This document shows positions 35,189 through 44,507 of a DNA stretch of 44,507 bases, in pieces; the first letter of the stretch is position 1, and each line of letters opens with the position of its first letter. Source of the DNA: Butyrivibrio sp. INlla14 (lineage in GTDB: Bacteria > Bacillota > Clostridia > Lachnospirales > Lachnospiraceae); the NCBI RefSeq assembly GCF_900102515.1, contig NZ_FMVS01000031.1:1-44507 (forward strand), given 5' to 3'. The translations under genes were made by a program, and so were the position numbers. The notes below the pieces were generated by a model. The model worked only from the letters and a program-made list of their open reading frames with translations. It had not been told where the DNA came from and made no database searches.

Positions 35189-37136
35189 TTTTCTTTCTCC
35201 TGACTTCCTTTTTCTTTTTGTATTCAGGATCCTTAACACTTTTGTAGATCCTGACGCTTCTCTCTGAAAGCAAATCTTTATCAGGGCTCTCAATAACCTT
35301 AAAACTATCATTAGAACTCTCTGTATCAGATAAAAGACTCCACTTTAGCCCGTCTGGAAGCTTAGGCAGAGCAAATTCAGTCATATTCCAGTGCATATTG
35401 AAGCAGATATAGATAAAAGGCTTCTCATCATCATCTTTGTCATATTGCCCGCAATATAACATACCAAGGACATGACTATAGCCAGAAAGATCTGGCCTCC
35501 AGGCTTCCTTGCCATGACATGAAAGATCCGGATATCCGCAAGAAATATAGTCCATAAGTTTAAACGGTCTGCGGTTGTGTAAGAACTTGTGAGAAAATCT
35601 TAAGCCCACAAGGAATTTAACATATTCATATATCTCTTTATTCTTGTCAAGAGCCTTCCAATCTACCCAGCCAGTCTCATTGTCCTGACAATAAGGGTTA
35701 TTATTGCCTCCCTGAGAATTGCCAAACTCATCACCGCTAAATATCATAGGTGTTCCCTGAGCCATGAACAGCATGGTGAGAATATTCTTTATCTGCTTGT
35801 TTCTAAGTGCAAGAATACTGTGTTTTCTGGTCCTACCTTCTATTCCGCAGTTCCAGCTAAGGTTATTGTCTGAACCGTCTTTATTATTTTCTCCATTTTC
35901 TTCATTATGCTTGTGTTCATAGGCCACAAGATCGGCTAATCTAAAGCCCTCATAATCACAGATATAATTAATATTTCCCTGGCTCTCATCATTTAAGGTT
36001 TCTGCCTTAAAGAAATCGGAAACTGTATTGTCATCGCTCTTTAAAAAGCGTCTGGACGCATATAAAAATGAGTTATTATAGGTAGCAAGCTTTCTCTCTT
36101 TTGGAATGATATTTCCATAAATATCTCTTGTATCAAACCAGTCATACCAGATCTTAACATCTGTAAAAAGCGGATCCTTCACTATATGCCTGACAGGGAT
36201 CCGTCCGCCCTTAAGATGAAATCCATCAATATGATAGGAGCATCTCCAGTATCTAAGAGCATCTATAATAAGCGACTCATTTTCATTGTCCTGGAAGAAG
36301 AACTGCATAATAACTTCAATTCCATTTTCATGGAGAGTCTTTACAAAGGTCTTAAATTCAGTTTCAGCCATTTCTGGTTTTTCACAATAGGCAGTTCTTG
36401 GAGCAAAATAGTAACCTCTCTTATAGCCCCAATAGTTAAGCCTCTTTGTGATATCTTTCCCATCAACTAAAGAACCATCTCTGGAATAAACTATCTTTTC
36501 AAGGCTACTGGCACTCTTTAAAGGATTTTCAACCTCATTCATCTCATAGGCCGGCATTAGCTCAAGAGTTGTAACGCCCAGTTCTTTAAGATATGGGATC
36601 TTTTCAAGGATGCCGCTAAAAGTTCCTCGCTTAGAAAGAGTAACACCGCTGCCAGAGCTCTTAGTAAATCCGCGAACATGCAAAAGATAAACAAAGCTAT
36701 CTTCGTAAGGAATATTAGGGGCTACGTCTCCACCCCAATCAAAACAAGAAACATCATAATCTGAGCGGGATTTATTGGTCAGAAAAGCTCTGATCTCATT
36801 GTCAGGAACATCCTTGCCAAAGCTCTCAAGGCCTATCACATGCCTTGCATAAGCGTCGCAAAAATATGAATCCCCCTGAAAATAGTTGTAGGATCTGTAA
36901 CTGTCTATATTATCAATACCCTTTATCCTTGCAGAATAAATAGCACCCTTTTTAAGAGTTGAGGGTAAAGTTATAGATAAAGGCTCAAGGCCATCCTGTA
37001 TAGACTCGGGATACAGAGTAATACCGCATTTTACATCTTCTGAAAATACTGTTCTTACAACAAGACTCTTATCATAGTCAATATAACAGCCAAGAGGATA
37101 TGGCTTTTCATTACAAATTTCGAATTTTCCCCGCAT
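35175..37136 (-). CDS. GH13 glycogen-debranching-like protein with all catalytic residues replaced
   Basis: The 653-residue protein is clearly related to GlgX/isoamylase-type GH13 enzymes: an N-terminal CBM48-like part (about 1-105), a barrel beginning near 150, and strongly conserved stretches HNEENGENNKDG, NNLSWNCGIEG, MAQGTPMIFSGDEFG and NNNPYCQDNETGWVDW. The four catalytic regions are altered. Region I DVVFNH reads QFFFQD (278-283). Region II GFRFDLA reads GFHLKGG, with K309 at the nucleophile. Region III AEPWD reads YDWFD, with D332 at the acid/base. Region IV AHDG reads DYEG, with Y395 and E396 for His-Asp. It is therefore probably not a hydrolase and may be a carbohydrate-binding or regulatory protein. 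The frame is intact and codon use looks ordinary, so this is not a decaying pseudogene. It precedes pepT. Confidence 0.85.
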   Translation of the reverse strand: MRGKFEICNEKPYPLGCYIDYDKSLVVRTVFSEDVKCGITLYPESIQDGLEPLSITLPSTLKKGAIYSARIKGIDNIDSYRSYNYFQGDSYFCDAYARHVIGLESFGKDVPDNEIRAFLTNKSRSDYDVSCFDWGGDVAPNIPYEDSFVYLLHVRGFTKSSGSGVTLSKRGTFSGILEKIPYLKELGVTTLELMPAYEMNEVENPLKSASSLEKIVYSRDGSLVDGKDITKRLNYWGYKRGYYFAPRTAYCEKPEMAETEFKTFVKTLHENGIEVIMQFFFQDNENESLIIDALRYWRCSYHIDGFHLKGGRIPVRHIVKDPLFTDVKIWYDWFDTRDIYGNIIPKERKLATYNNSFLYASRRFLKSDDNTVSDFFKAETLNDESQGNINYICDYEGFRLADLVAYEHKHNEENGENNKDGSDNNLSWNCGIEGRTRKHSILALRNKQIKNILTMLFMAQGTPMIFSGDEFGNSQGGNNNPYCQDNETGWVDWKALDKNKEIYEYVKFLVGLRFSHKFLHNRRPFKLMDYISCGYPDLSCHGKEAWRPDLSGYSHVLGMLYCGQYDKDDDEKPFIYICFNMHWNMTEFALPKLPDGLKWSLLSDTESSNDSFKVIESPDKDLLSERSVRIYKSVKDPEYKKKKEVRRKKNGKN

Positions 37137-37207
37137 GATACACTTCCTTATTTTTCACAATAGCCGTCTTATTTTATCACATATTTGCTTTATATGCACA
37201 CAATCTA

Positions 37208-37216
37208 TGCTATAAT
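37208..37216 (+). promoter_or_regulatory. Extended -10 promoter for the DUF1292 gene
   Basis: TGC immediately precedes TATAAT (37211-37216), an extended -10 element, about 40 bases before the ATG. A -35 hexamer at the right spacing is weak; TTGCTT at 37185-37190 is 20 bases away. Confidence 0.6.
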
Positions 37217-37256
37217 CTAGGTGTAATTAGTAAAACACATATAAAGGAGCCTATTT

Positions 37257-37622
37257 ATGGAATTTTCAAAAGTAGCTACTGAAATGAACACCAGAATAGA
37301 AAATGGCGAGCAGGATACCGTAGAAATCGAGCTAGATCACGGCGAGGTTGTCAATTGCGCTATTATGATTGTTCTGACAGTTAACAATAAAGATTACATT
37401 GTTCTCCTGCCACTTGATAAAAATGGTCAGAATAATGATGGTAATGTCTGGTTCTACGAATTCATCTGGGATGGTTCTAATGACAAGGAGCCCGAGCTTG
37501 GATACATCAGTGATGATGCTGAATATGAGGCTGTATCTGAAGCCTTTGACCTCTATCTTGATGACGTTGAGTTTGATGAACTTGTAGAGCTTCCAGAGGA
37601 AGGACTTGACGGAGAAGAATGA
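37257..37622 (+). CDS. DUF1292 domain protein
   Basis: The 121-residue acidic, soluble protein resembles the DUF1292 family (YrzB-like), which is widespread in Firmicutes and has no established function. The family core is visible as VEIELDHGEVVNCAIMIVL followed by KDYIVLLPLDKNG, then VWFYEFIWDG and a C-terminal acidic tail (about 85-121) rich in Asp and Glu. AAAGGAG precedes the ATG and it has its own promoter. The last 70 bases overlap, tail to tail, the end of the UvrD-like helicase gene on the other strand. In many Firmicutes DUF1292 genes sit near yrrK and the alanyl-tRNA synthetase gene, which is not the case here. Confidence 0.85.
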   Translation: MEFSKVATEMNTRIENGEQDTVEIELDHGEVVNCAIMIVLTVNNKDYIVLLPLDKNGQNNDGNVWFYEFIWDGSNDKEPELGYISDDAEYEAVSEAFDLYLDDVEFDELVELPEEGLDGEE

Positions 37623-39463
37623 TCCTTCTCCCATAGATATCTTATGGGCCTTAGAAATCTTGACGGCAACATAGGATTTTCTGTTGTTCCTGTAATATAT
37701 GACATTATGAGCGCCTGTTTTGCCCTGGTCATCCCGACATAGAGCATGCGGCGCTCTTCTTCTATCTGTGATAAGGTCACGCTACTCCTACTAGGAATTA
37801 TTCCCTCATTAAGTCCAGGAAGCCAAACATAGTCATATTCAAGACCCTTAGAGCCATGCATCGTTAAAAGAGATACGCATTTTCCATTTCTTTTTGCTGT
37901 AGGATTTTTGAGAAACTGAAAACTTTTCTCACGTATATCGGATAACTCTTTTAAAAGAGATTTATTATCCTCAAATTTTGTTGAAAGCTCTGACAGTTCA
38001 TTTAAAGCATCGATTTCTCCAGGATAAAGCTTATCTACTCCTATTTCATTTCTAAGGAACCTAATAGTAAGTGTAGGCCTCATGTGTCCTAACATATTAA
38101 GCTGCCTAAATAGTTTATCTATTTCCCTTAGCTTTTCTGAATTCCCCCGATAATAGTTTCTAAGAAGTGCCTCATTTACAATGCTCTGCGTTACAGCGCT
38201 CCTACTAATGTACCTTTTAGGACTGTTCATGATCTTGAAAAAGAACTCCCTCTTTTTGCCCTCATACACAAACCTTAAATAATTTTCGCAGAGTCTTACA
38301 GCTTTTGAGTCCGCAAAACTTTTTGCCTTTGTATCAAGATTTGTTGGAATACCTGCCATTTTGCAGGTATTTGCAAGAAACATTGCCTCAGAGTTTGTCC
38401 TGAAGATAAAAGCAATTCTGTCAAGTTCATGCATATGCTCAGATAAAAAAGTTATGATTGCCTTATTCTGCTGAGCCTTATCAATATATCTCCTTGGATA
38501 AACATAGCCTTCCCCATTTGAATCATCTGCAACAAGTTCTTTTTTAAACCTGATTGTATTATCTGCAATCAGCTTGTTAGATGCTGATAATATCTTTTTA
38601 CCGCAACGGTAATTTATATTTAGATTTATGATCCTAGGGCTTTTACCATCAAACTCAGTCTCAAACTTTTGCATGATAGAAGGATCCGACCCTCTAAAGC
38701 CATAAATTGACTGATCATCGTCTCCTACAACAAAGAGATTATTAGTTTTGCATAGGAGTCTTATGACCTTATACTGCATCATATTTATATCCTGATACTC
38801 ATCAATCAGAACATATCTAAAGCGTTCACTAAAACTCTCAAGTATGCCTTGGTTTTCGCATAAAAGCTTGTAACATTCAATTATCATGTCATCAAAATCC
38901 AGTAGTCCAAATTCCCTAAGAGCTTTGTTATACTCCTCAAATATCACATTAAAATACCTGCCAAGAGGAACATTCTCGTGCTTATCCTCCTTGGAAAAAC
39001 CTACATTCTTTACTCTGGATATTTCTGACAGTATATCTCCTATCAAATCTAAAGAATCAATAAAATCCTGCCTGTTACTTCCGGCATTATTAGATAATCT
39101 TAAGATAATATCCTTAACAATCTTGTACTTATCAATCTCACTTATGATCTGTAATCTGTTTGATGGATTCGACGATCGAATGATCTGGTAAAAAACAGAA
39201 TGAAATGTGCCAAAACACACCTCAGGATAATTAGAATCAGTGATCTTTAAAAATCTGTGCTGCATCTCAAGGGCGGCAGCTTTCGTAAATGTAATGACTA
39301 AAACCTGCGAAGGATCTACTGAACACTCCTCTACAAGATGTCTTAGTCTATGGACAATAACAAAGGTTTTGCCGCTCCCTGGCCCTGCAAGAACCATTGC
39401 AGGGCCATCCTCGTGAAGAATTGCCTCCATCTGAGCGGCATTACCATTTATATTATTTTTCAA
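37553..39463 (-). CDS. UvrD/PcrA-like superfamily 1 DNA helicase
   Basis: The 636-residue ATP-dependent helicase has the SF1A motifs in order: Walker [16 protein letters not shown] (motif I), [14 protein letters not shown] (Ia), [10 protein letters not shown] (II), [13 protein letters not shown] (III), LNINYRCG (IV), [16 protein letters not shown] (V) and [15 protein letters not shown] (VI). The start is TTG 39461-39463, inside the end of gltX; it keeps the N-terminal segment with the Q-motif-like QMEAIL. It is shorter than PcrA (about 720 residues) and lacks the C-terminal PcrA tail. Instead the last 22 residues are almost only Ser, Pro, Thr and Asn, encoded opposite the acidic tail of the convergent DUF1292 gene. 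Probably a repair or replication-restart helicase; the exact paralogue is uncertain. Confidence 0.92.
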   Translation of the reverse strand: MKNNINGNAAQMEAILHEDGPAMVLAGPGSGKTFVIVHRLRHLVEECSVDPSQVLVITFTKAAALEMQHRFLKITDSNYPEVCFGTFHSVFYQIIRSSNPSNRLQIISEIDKYKIVKDIILRLSNNAGSNRQDFIDSLDLIGDILSEISRVKNVGFSKEDKHENVPLGRYFNVIFEEYNKALREFGLLDFDDMIIECYKLLCENQGILESFSERFRYVLIDEYQDINMMQYKVIRLLCKTNNLFVVGDDDQSIYGFRGSDPSIMQKFETEFDGKSPRIINLNINYRCGKKILSASNKLIADNTIRFKKELVADDSNGEGYVYPRRYIDKAQQNKAIITFLSEHMHELDRIAFIFRTNSEAMFLANTCKMAGIPTNLDTKAKSFADSKAVRLCENYLRFVYEGKKREFFFKIMNSPKRYISRSAVTQSIVNEALLRNYYRGNSEKLREIDKLFRQLNMLGHMRPTLTIRFLRNEIGVDKLYPGEIDALNELSELSTKFEDNKSLLKELSDIREKSFQFLKNPTAKRNGKCVSLLTMHGSKGLEYDYVWLPGLNEGIIPSRSSVTLSQIEEERRMLYVGMTRAKQALIMSYITGTTENPMLPSRFLRPIRYLWEKDHSSPSSPSSGSSTSSSNSTSSR

Positions 39464-40934
39464 GAAGTGCTATGCTCTTCTTCATACGGGCGATTGTCTC
39501 GTCCTTGCCGATAACTTCCATGAGTTCAGTAGCTCCACATGGTGTCATCTCCTTACCACAAACTGCAATTCTAACTGGCCAGAGAACATAACCGTTCTTG
39601 TACTCGTGAGACTTGATATAGTCTGAAAGAAGTGCAAAAAGAGAATCATTGGTGTAGTCATCATGTGCCTCGAGAAGAGGTAAAACCTCCTTAAGAACAG
39701 CAAGTGATGTCTCTTCATTGGTCTTCATCTTCTTGTGTGTATAGATTCCTGTATCATACTCAGGCATCTCATTAAAGAAATCAACCATACTCTCAATATC
39801 AGGGAATATTTCAATTCTTGTCTTTACCATTGATGCAATCTGATGCATCTTCTTGTCATCTGACTTAAGAGCTTCATTTGTAATAGCTTTATCAAGGTAA
39901 GGCTTTGCCATTTCAAAGAACTTGTCATCATCCATGGCCTTAAGGTACTCACCATTCATCCACTTAAGCTTTGTATAATCAAACACTGCTGGAGACTTAT
40001 TGATACGTGTATAGTCAAACTTCTTGATAAGGTCTTCAAGACTCATGATCTCGTTGTTATCCTCTGGAGACCAGCCAAGAAGAGCTACAAAGTTAACTAC
40101 AGCTTCTGCAACAAAGCCCTGCTCGATAAGATCCTCAAATGATGAATGACCAGATCTCTTAGAGAGTTTATGATGCTCCTCATCTGTAATAAGTGGGCAG
40201 TGGATATACTTAGGAACTTCCCATCCAAAAGCATCGTAAAGTCTGTTGTACTTAGGTGATGATGAAATGTACTCGTTACCACGAACAACATGTGTGATAC
40301 CCATAAGGTGATCATCAACAACGTTTGCAAAGTTATATGTTGGATATCCGTCAGACTTAATAAGGATCATGTCATCAAGTTCCTTATTCTCGACAGTTAC
40401 ATCTCCGTATAGCTCATCATGGAAAGTAGTTGTTCCCTCTGTAGGATTGTTCTGTCTGATAACAAAAGGCTTACCCTCAGCAAGGTTTTTCTCAACTTCC
40501 TCTTTTGAAAGGTGGAGGCAGTGCTTGTCATATACACTGATCTGCTTCTTACCGCCGTTTCCGTCATCTATCTCCTGAACAAGAGTAGCAAGTCTCTCCT
40601 CATCACAGAAGCAGTAATAAGCCTCGCCCTTGTCGACAAGTTCCTTGGCATACTGCATATAAATGCCGGCTTTCTGTCTCTCACTCTGAACATAAGGTCC
40701 AACAGGGCCTCCGATATCAGGACCTTCATCATGTACAAGACCTGTATCCTTAAGTGTCTGATAAATGATCTCAGTAGCACCTTCTACAAAGCGCTCCTGG
40801 TCTGTATCCTCAATTCTCAGAATATAATCTCCACCCTCATGCTTTGAAATAAGATAAGCATAAAGAGCTGTTCTTAAGTTACCTACATGCATACGTCCTG
40901 TTGGACTAGGTGCATATCTTGTACGAATTTTCAT
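39453..40934 (-). CDS. gltX: Glutamyl-tRNA synthetase
   Basis: This class I synthetase charges tRNA with glutamate. The 493-residue protein has the HIGH-type motif as HVGN (16-19) after YAPSPTGRM, and the KMSKS-type loop as KLSKRSG (about 256-262). Also present are [13 protein letters not shown] and [23 protein letters not shown]-terminal anticodon-binding domain follows. Length is normal. Many Firmicutes use a GltX that also charges tRNA-Gln; I cannot tell from sequence alone whether this one does. It has its own near-consensus promoter (41009-41037) and is followed by the helicase gene, which overlaps its end by 11 bases. Confidence 0.97.
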   Translation of the reverse strand: MKIRTRYAPSPTGRMHVGNLRTALYAYLISKHEGGDYILRIEDTDQERFVEGATEIIYQTLKDTGLVHDEGPDIGGPVGPYVQSERQKAGIYMQYAKELVDKGEAYYCFCDEERLATLVQEIDDGNGGKKQISVYDKHCLHLSKEEVEKNLAEGKPFVIRQNNPTEGTTTFHDELYGDVTVENKELDDMILIKSDGYPTYNFANVVDDHLMGITHVVRGNEYISSSPKYNRLYDAFGWEVPKYIHCPLITDEEHHKLSKRSGHSSFEDLIEQGFVAEAVVNFVALLGWSPEDNNEIMSLEDLIKKFDYTRINKSPAVFDYTKLKWMNGEYLKAMDDDKFFEMAKPYLDKAITNEALKSDDKKMHQIASMVKTRIEIFPDIESMVDFFNEMPEYDTGIYTHKKMKTNEETSLAVLKEVLPLLEAHDDYTNDSLFALLSDYIKSHEYKNGYVLWPVRIAVCGKEMTPCGATELMEVIGKDETIARMKKSIALLEK

Positions 40935-41008
40935 GATGTTCTCCTTGTTTTATTATTCTTGTAAGCTCCAAAATTGAAGCATAAAAACTTTTTTTGTCAC
41001 AATGTTCT

Positions 41009-41037
41009 GTTATAGCACAATAAGAAATCTGTGTCAA
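41009..41037 (-). promoter_or_regulatory. Sigma-A-type promoter for gltX
   Basis: On the minus strand TTGACA (41032-41037) and TATAAC (41009-41014) are separated by 17 bases. The start point would be near 41002, leaving a leader of about 68 bases before the gltX ATG. It begins nine bases past the dut stop codon. Confidence 0.85.
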
Positions 41038-41045
41038 AAGAACTC

Positions 41046-41483
41046 TTAATTTTTGCCAGTTGATCCAAAGCCGCCACGATCTGCGCCTTCAAGGTGATCT
41101 TTTTCATCAAATACAATAGTTGGCTGATTTTCCATAATGCGGAACTGGCAAATGCGGTCGTTAAAAGAAATATGAGTATCGCGCATTGCAATTACAGGCA
41201 TAAACCACTGATCATTATCTCCGCAGTAGGAATGATCTATGATGCCCATTGAATTAGCCTGTATCACTCCAAAATTTTTGAAAGTTGAACTACGTGGAAC
41301 AACATGGGCTTCATAGCCTTCAGGAATTTCCATTGCAATACCAAGAGGAATAAGCTTAAACTCTCCCTGCTTGAGATCAACATCTTCTGCACTTCTAAGG
41401 TCGATCCAATCTGATTTTCCATCTATATATTCAAGCTTTTGAAGCTTGTCGTTAAAATATTTGATCTTTATTGTTTTCTCCAT
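41046..41483 (-). CDS. dut: Deoxyuridine triphosphatase (dUTPase)
   Basis: Dut hydrolyses dUTP to dUMP, keeping uracil out of DNA and feeding dTMP synthesis. The start is ATG 41481-41483, with GAGGAGAG just upstream; eight extra residues of open frame lie before it. The 145-residue product contains the five trimeric-dUTPase motifs: DLRSAEDV (1), [12 protein letters not shown] (2), [14 protein letters not shown] (3), NDRICQFRI (4) and the C-terminal [10 protein letters not shown] (5). Motif 2 and 3 differ slightly from the textbook forms but keep the key Ser, Asp and Gly. It is a separate unit between copA and gltX. Confidence 0.95.
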   Translation of the reverse strand: MEKTIKIKYFNDKLQKLEYIDGKSDWIDLRSAEDVDLKQGEFKLIPLGIAMEIPEGYEAHVVPRSSTFKNFGVIQANSMGIIDHSYCGDNDQWFMPVIAMRDTHISFNDRICQFRIMENQPTIVFDEKDHLEGADRGGFGSTGKN

Positions 41484-41555
41484 GACTCTCCTCTTTTCTT
41501 TTTTCATCTTTACCCAGAAATTAGAATATCATTATTATTGAATAGATACAATATA

Positions 41556-41586
41556 AATGGGCTGTTACCTGGAATGATAACAGCCC
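41556..41586 (-). terminator. Intrinsic terminator after copA
   Basis: A perfect 9-bp stem (GGGCTGTTA / TAACAGCCC) with a 10-base loop lies 40 bases past the copA stop. On the minus strand it is followed by ATTTATATTG, which is AT-rich but has few consecutive T. Confidence 0.65.
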
Positions 41587-41626
41587 TCAAGTTTCTCATC
41601 TGATGCGCAGATTATGTAGTCAAATA

Positions 41627-41836
41627 TCAGTCGATTCCAAGAACTTTGTAATCCTGATCTTCTACTGCCTGACGAAGCTTGTCATCAGATACATCTGATG
41701 TAAGTGTTATGACAGCTGTTCCATTTTCATGATTAACTTCTGCAAGAGTGATTCCCTCTATTGTTTCAAGAGCTTTCTTAACTCTTGCCTCGCAGTGTCC
41801 ACACATCATTCCCTCGATTCGCATTGTCTTTGTCAT
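41627..41836 (-). CDS. Candidate internally initiated CopZ-like copper chaperone
   Basis: An in-frame ATG at 41834-41836 begins the C-terminal HMA domain of copA and would give a free 69-residue protein, the normal size of CopZ. It is preceded by GGAGG (41845-41849) with an eight-base spacing, as good as any site in the window. The product would contain [11 protein letters not shown], a CxxC Cu(I)-binding motif, with the usual beta-alpha-beta-beta-alpha-beta pattern. CopZ delivers Cu(I) to CopA and to copper-sensing repressors. Whether ribosomes start here cannot be proved from sequence; the GGAGG could be a remnant of a former separate copZ gene. Confidence 0.5.
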   Translation of the reverse strand: MTKTMRIEGMMCGHCEARVKKALETIEGITLAEVNHENGTAVITLTSDVSDDKLRQAVEDQDYKVLGID

Positions 41837-44302
41837 TGTTTTTTCCTCCGTTTTTATATCTAAATTTAGATTTGATTCATTGTTTAATTGTGATTTATCA
41901 TCAATATTTATTTTAGCACTATTTGTGCCAGTACTTAATACATTAGTGTTAACAGGTTTATTTATAACCTTATCCTTAGAAGAGTCCTTTATATTAAAAA
42001 GATTTAGTCTAAGGGCGTTAGTTACTACAAAAAAGCTGGATAAGCTCATAGCTGCTGCGCCGATCATAGGGCTTAAGGATAAGCCAAAAGCGTGATAATA
42101 AGCTCCTGCAGCAAGTGGAATTCCAAGCACATTGTAAAAGAAAGCCCAGAAGAGATTTTCGTGAATGTTCTTAAGGGTCTGCCTTGAAAGTCTGATTGCT
42201 CCTGCAGCATCAAGGAGTGAATCTTTCATAAGAACTACATCAGCGGCATCTATTGCAACGTCAGTTCCTGCTCCGATTGCAATTCCTATATCTGCTGTAG
42301 TAAGAGCAGGCGCGTCATTAATACCATCACCAACCATAGCTACCATTCCTTTTTTAGACAACTCTTTTACCACCATAGCCTTGCCTTCTGGTTTTACTCC
42401 GGCAACTATCTCGTCTACGCCTGCCTTTTTGCCGATTGCCCTGGCAGTCATTTCATTGTCCCCCGTTAGCATGACCACGTGGATTCCGAGATTTTTAAGT
42501 TCTGAAATCGCACTTGCTGAGTCCTCTTTAATAGTGTCAGCAACAGCAATAAGTCCCAATAGAGAATTTGACTTTGAGAAAAATAAAGGTGTCTTTCCTT
42601 CTTGTGATAGTTCCTTTGCTCTTAGCTCTATTTCAGGAGAAACTATTGCCTTTTCTTTTATAAATTCAAGATTGCCGCCCCTTACCAAATGTCCATTGTA
42701 GTAGCCTTCAAGGCCATTTCCCGGATAAGCCTTAAAATCCTTTACTTCATCTTCTATATCAAAAATATTTTCATCAGTATATTTGACAACAGCCTTGGCA
42801 AGTGGATGCTCACTCTTTTTTTCAAGAGCTGCAGCTGTTTCCAAAAGCTCATCCTCAGAAAGTCTTCCAATTGAGTAACCGCTTGACGAAAAGTGTTCTG
42901 CAGTATAAACATCAGTCACAACAGGTTCACCCTTTGTGATAGTTCCTGTCTTATCAAGAGCTATTATCTTGGTCTTTCCTGCATTTTCAAGAGCTGAAGC
43001 GGTCTTAAACATTATGCCGTTTTTGGCAGCCATTCCATTTCCAACCATGATGGCAACTGGAGTAGCAAGGCCAAGGGCACATGGACAGCTTATTACAAGA
43101 ACTGCAATCGCTCTTGATAAAGAAAACGGGAAGCTTGCTCCCACAAGTAGCCATATTATAAAGGTCAAAAGAGCTATTCCTATAACCACAGGAACAAAAA
43201 CACCGCTTACTCTGTCTGCCACCTTGGCTATCGGAGCCTTTGTTGATGCAGCATCACTTACCATCTGTATTATCTTAGAAAGAGATGTATCTTTTCCAAC
43301 TCTGAGTGCTCTGCACTTAATAAAGCCATCCTGATTTATCGTAGCAGATGAAACAATGTCACCAACAGCTTTATCTACTGGAATACTCTCACCTGTTAGA
43401 GCCGATTCATCAACAGCGCTGTTTCCTTCAATGATAACACCATCAACCGGAATTGACTCACCAGGCCTTACAACAAATATATCGTCAAGCTTGATATTTT
43501 CAATTGGAACAGTTATCTCTTTTCCTGCAGCATCTAATATAACCGCTTCCTTGGGAGAAAGCTTTATAAGACTCTTTAAGGCATCTGTTGTTCTTCCTTT
43601 GCTCCTTGCTTCTAACATCTTGCCAACTGTAATAAGTGTAAGGATCATAGCAGCTGACTCGAAATAAAGATTATCCATATAGCCCATAACTGCATCAGCA
43701 TCGCCCTTAACCTGAGCATCCGTCATCAAAAACAAAGCCACAAGGCTGTATAAAAATGACGCACCGCTTCCAAGTGCAACCAGGGAATCCATATTAGGCG
43801 CTCTATGTATCAGAGAAGAAAAGCCGCTTACAAAAAACTTCTTGTTGATAAACATGATTATTATGGCCAGAAGCATCTGTACAAGCCCCATAGCCACATG
43901 ATTTCCGTCAAAGAAGCCTGGAAGCGGAAATCCAAACATCATATGCCCCATTGAAAAATACATCAGGACAATCAAAAAGCCAATAGAATAAATAAGTCTT
44001 TTCTTTAATACAGGAGTTTCATGATCCTTAAGAGCCTCTTCCTCTGCAGCATATAAATTGCCACTATCAGCGTCTGTTTCACTTGATGAAACTTTAGATT
44101 CTCCATTCATGGAGCTTGCTCCATAGCCTGCCTTCTCGACTGCATCTATAATCTGACTACTATTTGCGTTACCCTTAACTAACATCGTGTTAGTAAGAAG
44201 ATTAACACTACAGCTATCAACTCCCTCCAGGCCACTTACGGCCTTTTCAACCCTGGCCTGACATGCAGCGCAGCTCATGCCTGTTACTATATATTTATCC
44301 AT
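41627..44302 (-). CDS. copA: Copper-exporting P1B-type ATPase with N- and C-terminal metal-binding domains
   Basis: CopA pumps Cu(I) out of the cytoplasm. The start is ATG 44300-44302, giving 891 residues beginning [14 protein letters not shown]; the upstream open frame has no ribosome binding site. The first HMA domain carries C11 and C14. Eight membrane helices are expected. P-type motifs seen are TGES, the transport-site CPC in [20 protein letters not shown] with the phosphorylated Asp, SEHPLAKAV and [10 protein letters not shown]. After the last helix a polar, Asn/Ser/Lys-rich linker of about 55 residues leads to a second HMA domain (about 823-891) with GMMCGHC. A C-terminal HMA is unusual for CopA. 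An internal ribosome binding site and ATG lie exactly at its start. No CopY or CsoR regulator is in the window. Confidence 0.95.
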   Translation of the reverse strand: MDKYIVTGMSCAACQARVEKAVSGLEGVDSCSVNLLTNTMLVKGNANSSQIIDAVEKAGYGASSMNGESKVSSSETDADSGNLYAAEEEALKDHETPVLKKRLIYSIGFLIVLMYFSMGHMMFGFPLPGFFDGNHVAMGLVQMLLAIIIMFINKKFFVSGFSSLIHRAPNMDSLVALGSGASFLYSLVALFLMTDAQVKGDADAVMGYMDNLYFESAAMILTLITVGKMLEARSKGRTTDALKSLIKLSPKEAVILDAAGKEITVPIENIKLDDIFVVRPGESIPVDGVIIEGNSAVDESALTGESIPVDKAVGDIVSSATINQDGFIKCRALRVGKDTSLSKIIQMVSDAASTKAPIAKVADRVSGVFVPVVIGIALLTFIIWLLVGASFPFSLSRAIAVLVISCPCALGLATPVAIMVGNGMAAKNGIMFKTASALENAGKTKIIALDKTGTITKGEPVVTDVYTAEHFSSSGYSIGRLSEDELLETAAALEKKSEHPLAKAVVKYTDENIFDIEDEVKDFKAYPGNGLEGYYNGHLVRGGNLEFIKEKAIVSPEIELRAKELSQEGKTPLFFSKSNSLLGLIAVADTIKEDSASAISELKNLGIHVVMLTGDNEMTARAIGKKAGVDEIVAGVKPEGKAMVVKELSKKGMVAMVGDGINDAPALTTADIGIAIGAGTDVAIDAADVVLMKDSLLDAAGAIRLSRQTLKNIHENLFWAFFYNVLGIPLAAGAYYHAFGLSLSPMIGAAAMSLSSFFVVTNALRLNLFNIKDSSKDKVINKPVNTNVLSTGTNSAKINIDDKSQLNNESNLNLDIKTEEKTMTKTMRIEGMMCGHCEARVKKALETIEGITLAEVNHENGTAVITLTSDVSDDKLRQAVEDQDYKVLGID
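41834..41849 (-). promoter_or_regulatory. Ribosome binding site and start codon inside copA
   Basis: On the minus strand the order is GGAGG, eight bases, ATG. The site lies in the linker that separates the ATPase core from the C-terminal metal-binding domain and is in the copA reading frame. Confidence 0.6.
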
Positions 44303-44365
44303 AATTTTTTCCTTTTCCAGCAAAAAGATTTTGTACAATCCTTTATTATAATAATATTTTTCCAT

Positions 44366-44507
44366 AAAAAATTCAAATCAGAATAAATATCATGTTATTA
44401 TGTAATAAAAGTAGTCTATTTACAGTTCTAGTGTCTTGTCTAATTGATATTTAATTAAATTAAGGCTATTAATTGCTGGGCTTTTCCATTATAATTAAAA
44501 GAAAACG
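44366..44507. other. AT-rich upstream region of copA, no gene seen
   Basis: The last 142 bases are very AT-rich and hold no open frame of note. They should contain the copA promoter, but I see no pair of hexamers at good spacing and no clear CopY box (TACAnnTGTA) or CsoR palindrome. A TATAAT-like word on the plus strand near 44490 might serve a gene beyond the window. Confidence 0.4.

Noticed and set aside
37332..37634. A 100-codon minus-strand frame opposite the DUF1292 gene
   Set aside because: It is antisense to the conserved DUF1292 core and in a different frame from the helicase; no initiation signal was found.
40935..41045. A terminator after dut
   Set aside because: The candidate stem (TTTTGTCACA against TGTGTCAAAA) has a central mismatch and overlaps the gltX promoter; it was not convincing.
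44366..44507. A copper-responsive operator upstream of copA
   Set aside because: No TACAnnTGTA box or CsoR-type GC-rich palindrome is present in the AT-rich region visible in the window.

Overview
The window looks like chromosomal DNA from a low-GC Firmicute of the order Clostridiales, most likely a Lachnospiraceae such as Butyrivibrio or Pseudobutyrivibrio. This is an inference from base composition, AAGGAGG-type ribosome binding sites, sigma-A-like promoters and gene neighbourhoods (radC-mreBCD-mrdA-rodA-mgsA; miaB-mutS-mutL-miaA-ynbB; sepF near lspA/rluD), not from a database match. Almost every gene lies on the minus strand. The exceptions are a 1417-residue activase-like protein (5700-9950) and a small DUF1292 protein (37257-37622). 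No rRNA, tRNA, CRISPR array or phage module was seen, and no stretch over 300 bases lacks a gene.

Layout. 1-1045: an IS91/IS801-like Y2 transposase cut by the window edge, with hairpins beside it. 1165-5498: a tightly coupled four-gene minus-strand operon (degenerate hybrid sensor, rhomboid-like membrane protein, sigma-70-like protein without region 4, unknown 152-residue protein). 5700-9950: a large double-ASKHA activase with its own promoter and a bidirectional terminator. 10016-10597: a DUF6033-like protein. 10822-14096: aroB-lspA-rluD and a cytidylate-kinase-like gene. 14191-16922: sepF, a HlyD-like membrane protein and a small P-loop protein, two of the three with clear promoters. 16994-25474: the cell-elongation cluster (radC, mreB, mreC, mreD, mrdA/PBP2, rodA, mgsA, lipoprotein D,D-carboxypeptidase). 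25545-37136: mismatch repair and tRNA modification genes (miaB, mutS, mutL, miaA) with a ynbB-type PLP enzyme, pepT and a GH13-like protein. 37257-41483: DUF1292, a UvrD-like helicase, gltX and dut. 41627-44302: a copper P-type ATPase with metal-binding domains at both ends.

The housekeeping genes form coherent groups: peptidoglycan elongation and shape, mismatch repair plus tRNA A37 modification, and tRNA charging plus dUTP removal. The most unusual signal is a recurring theme of relatives of well-known enzymes or regulators that lack key residues. These include a sensor kinase without its phosphoacceptor His or ATPase domain, a sigma factor without region 4, a rhomboid without GxSG, a GH13 protein with every catalytic residue replaced, an MreB with altered catalytic and phosphate motifs, and a methylglyoxal synthase homologue with its catalytic-base Asp replaced by Ala. 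The first three sit in one operon and are the best candidate here for an undescribed signalling system. A second attractive candidate is a ribosome-binding site and ATG inside copA that would release its C-terminal domain as a free CopZ-like copper chaperone.
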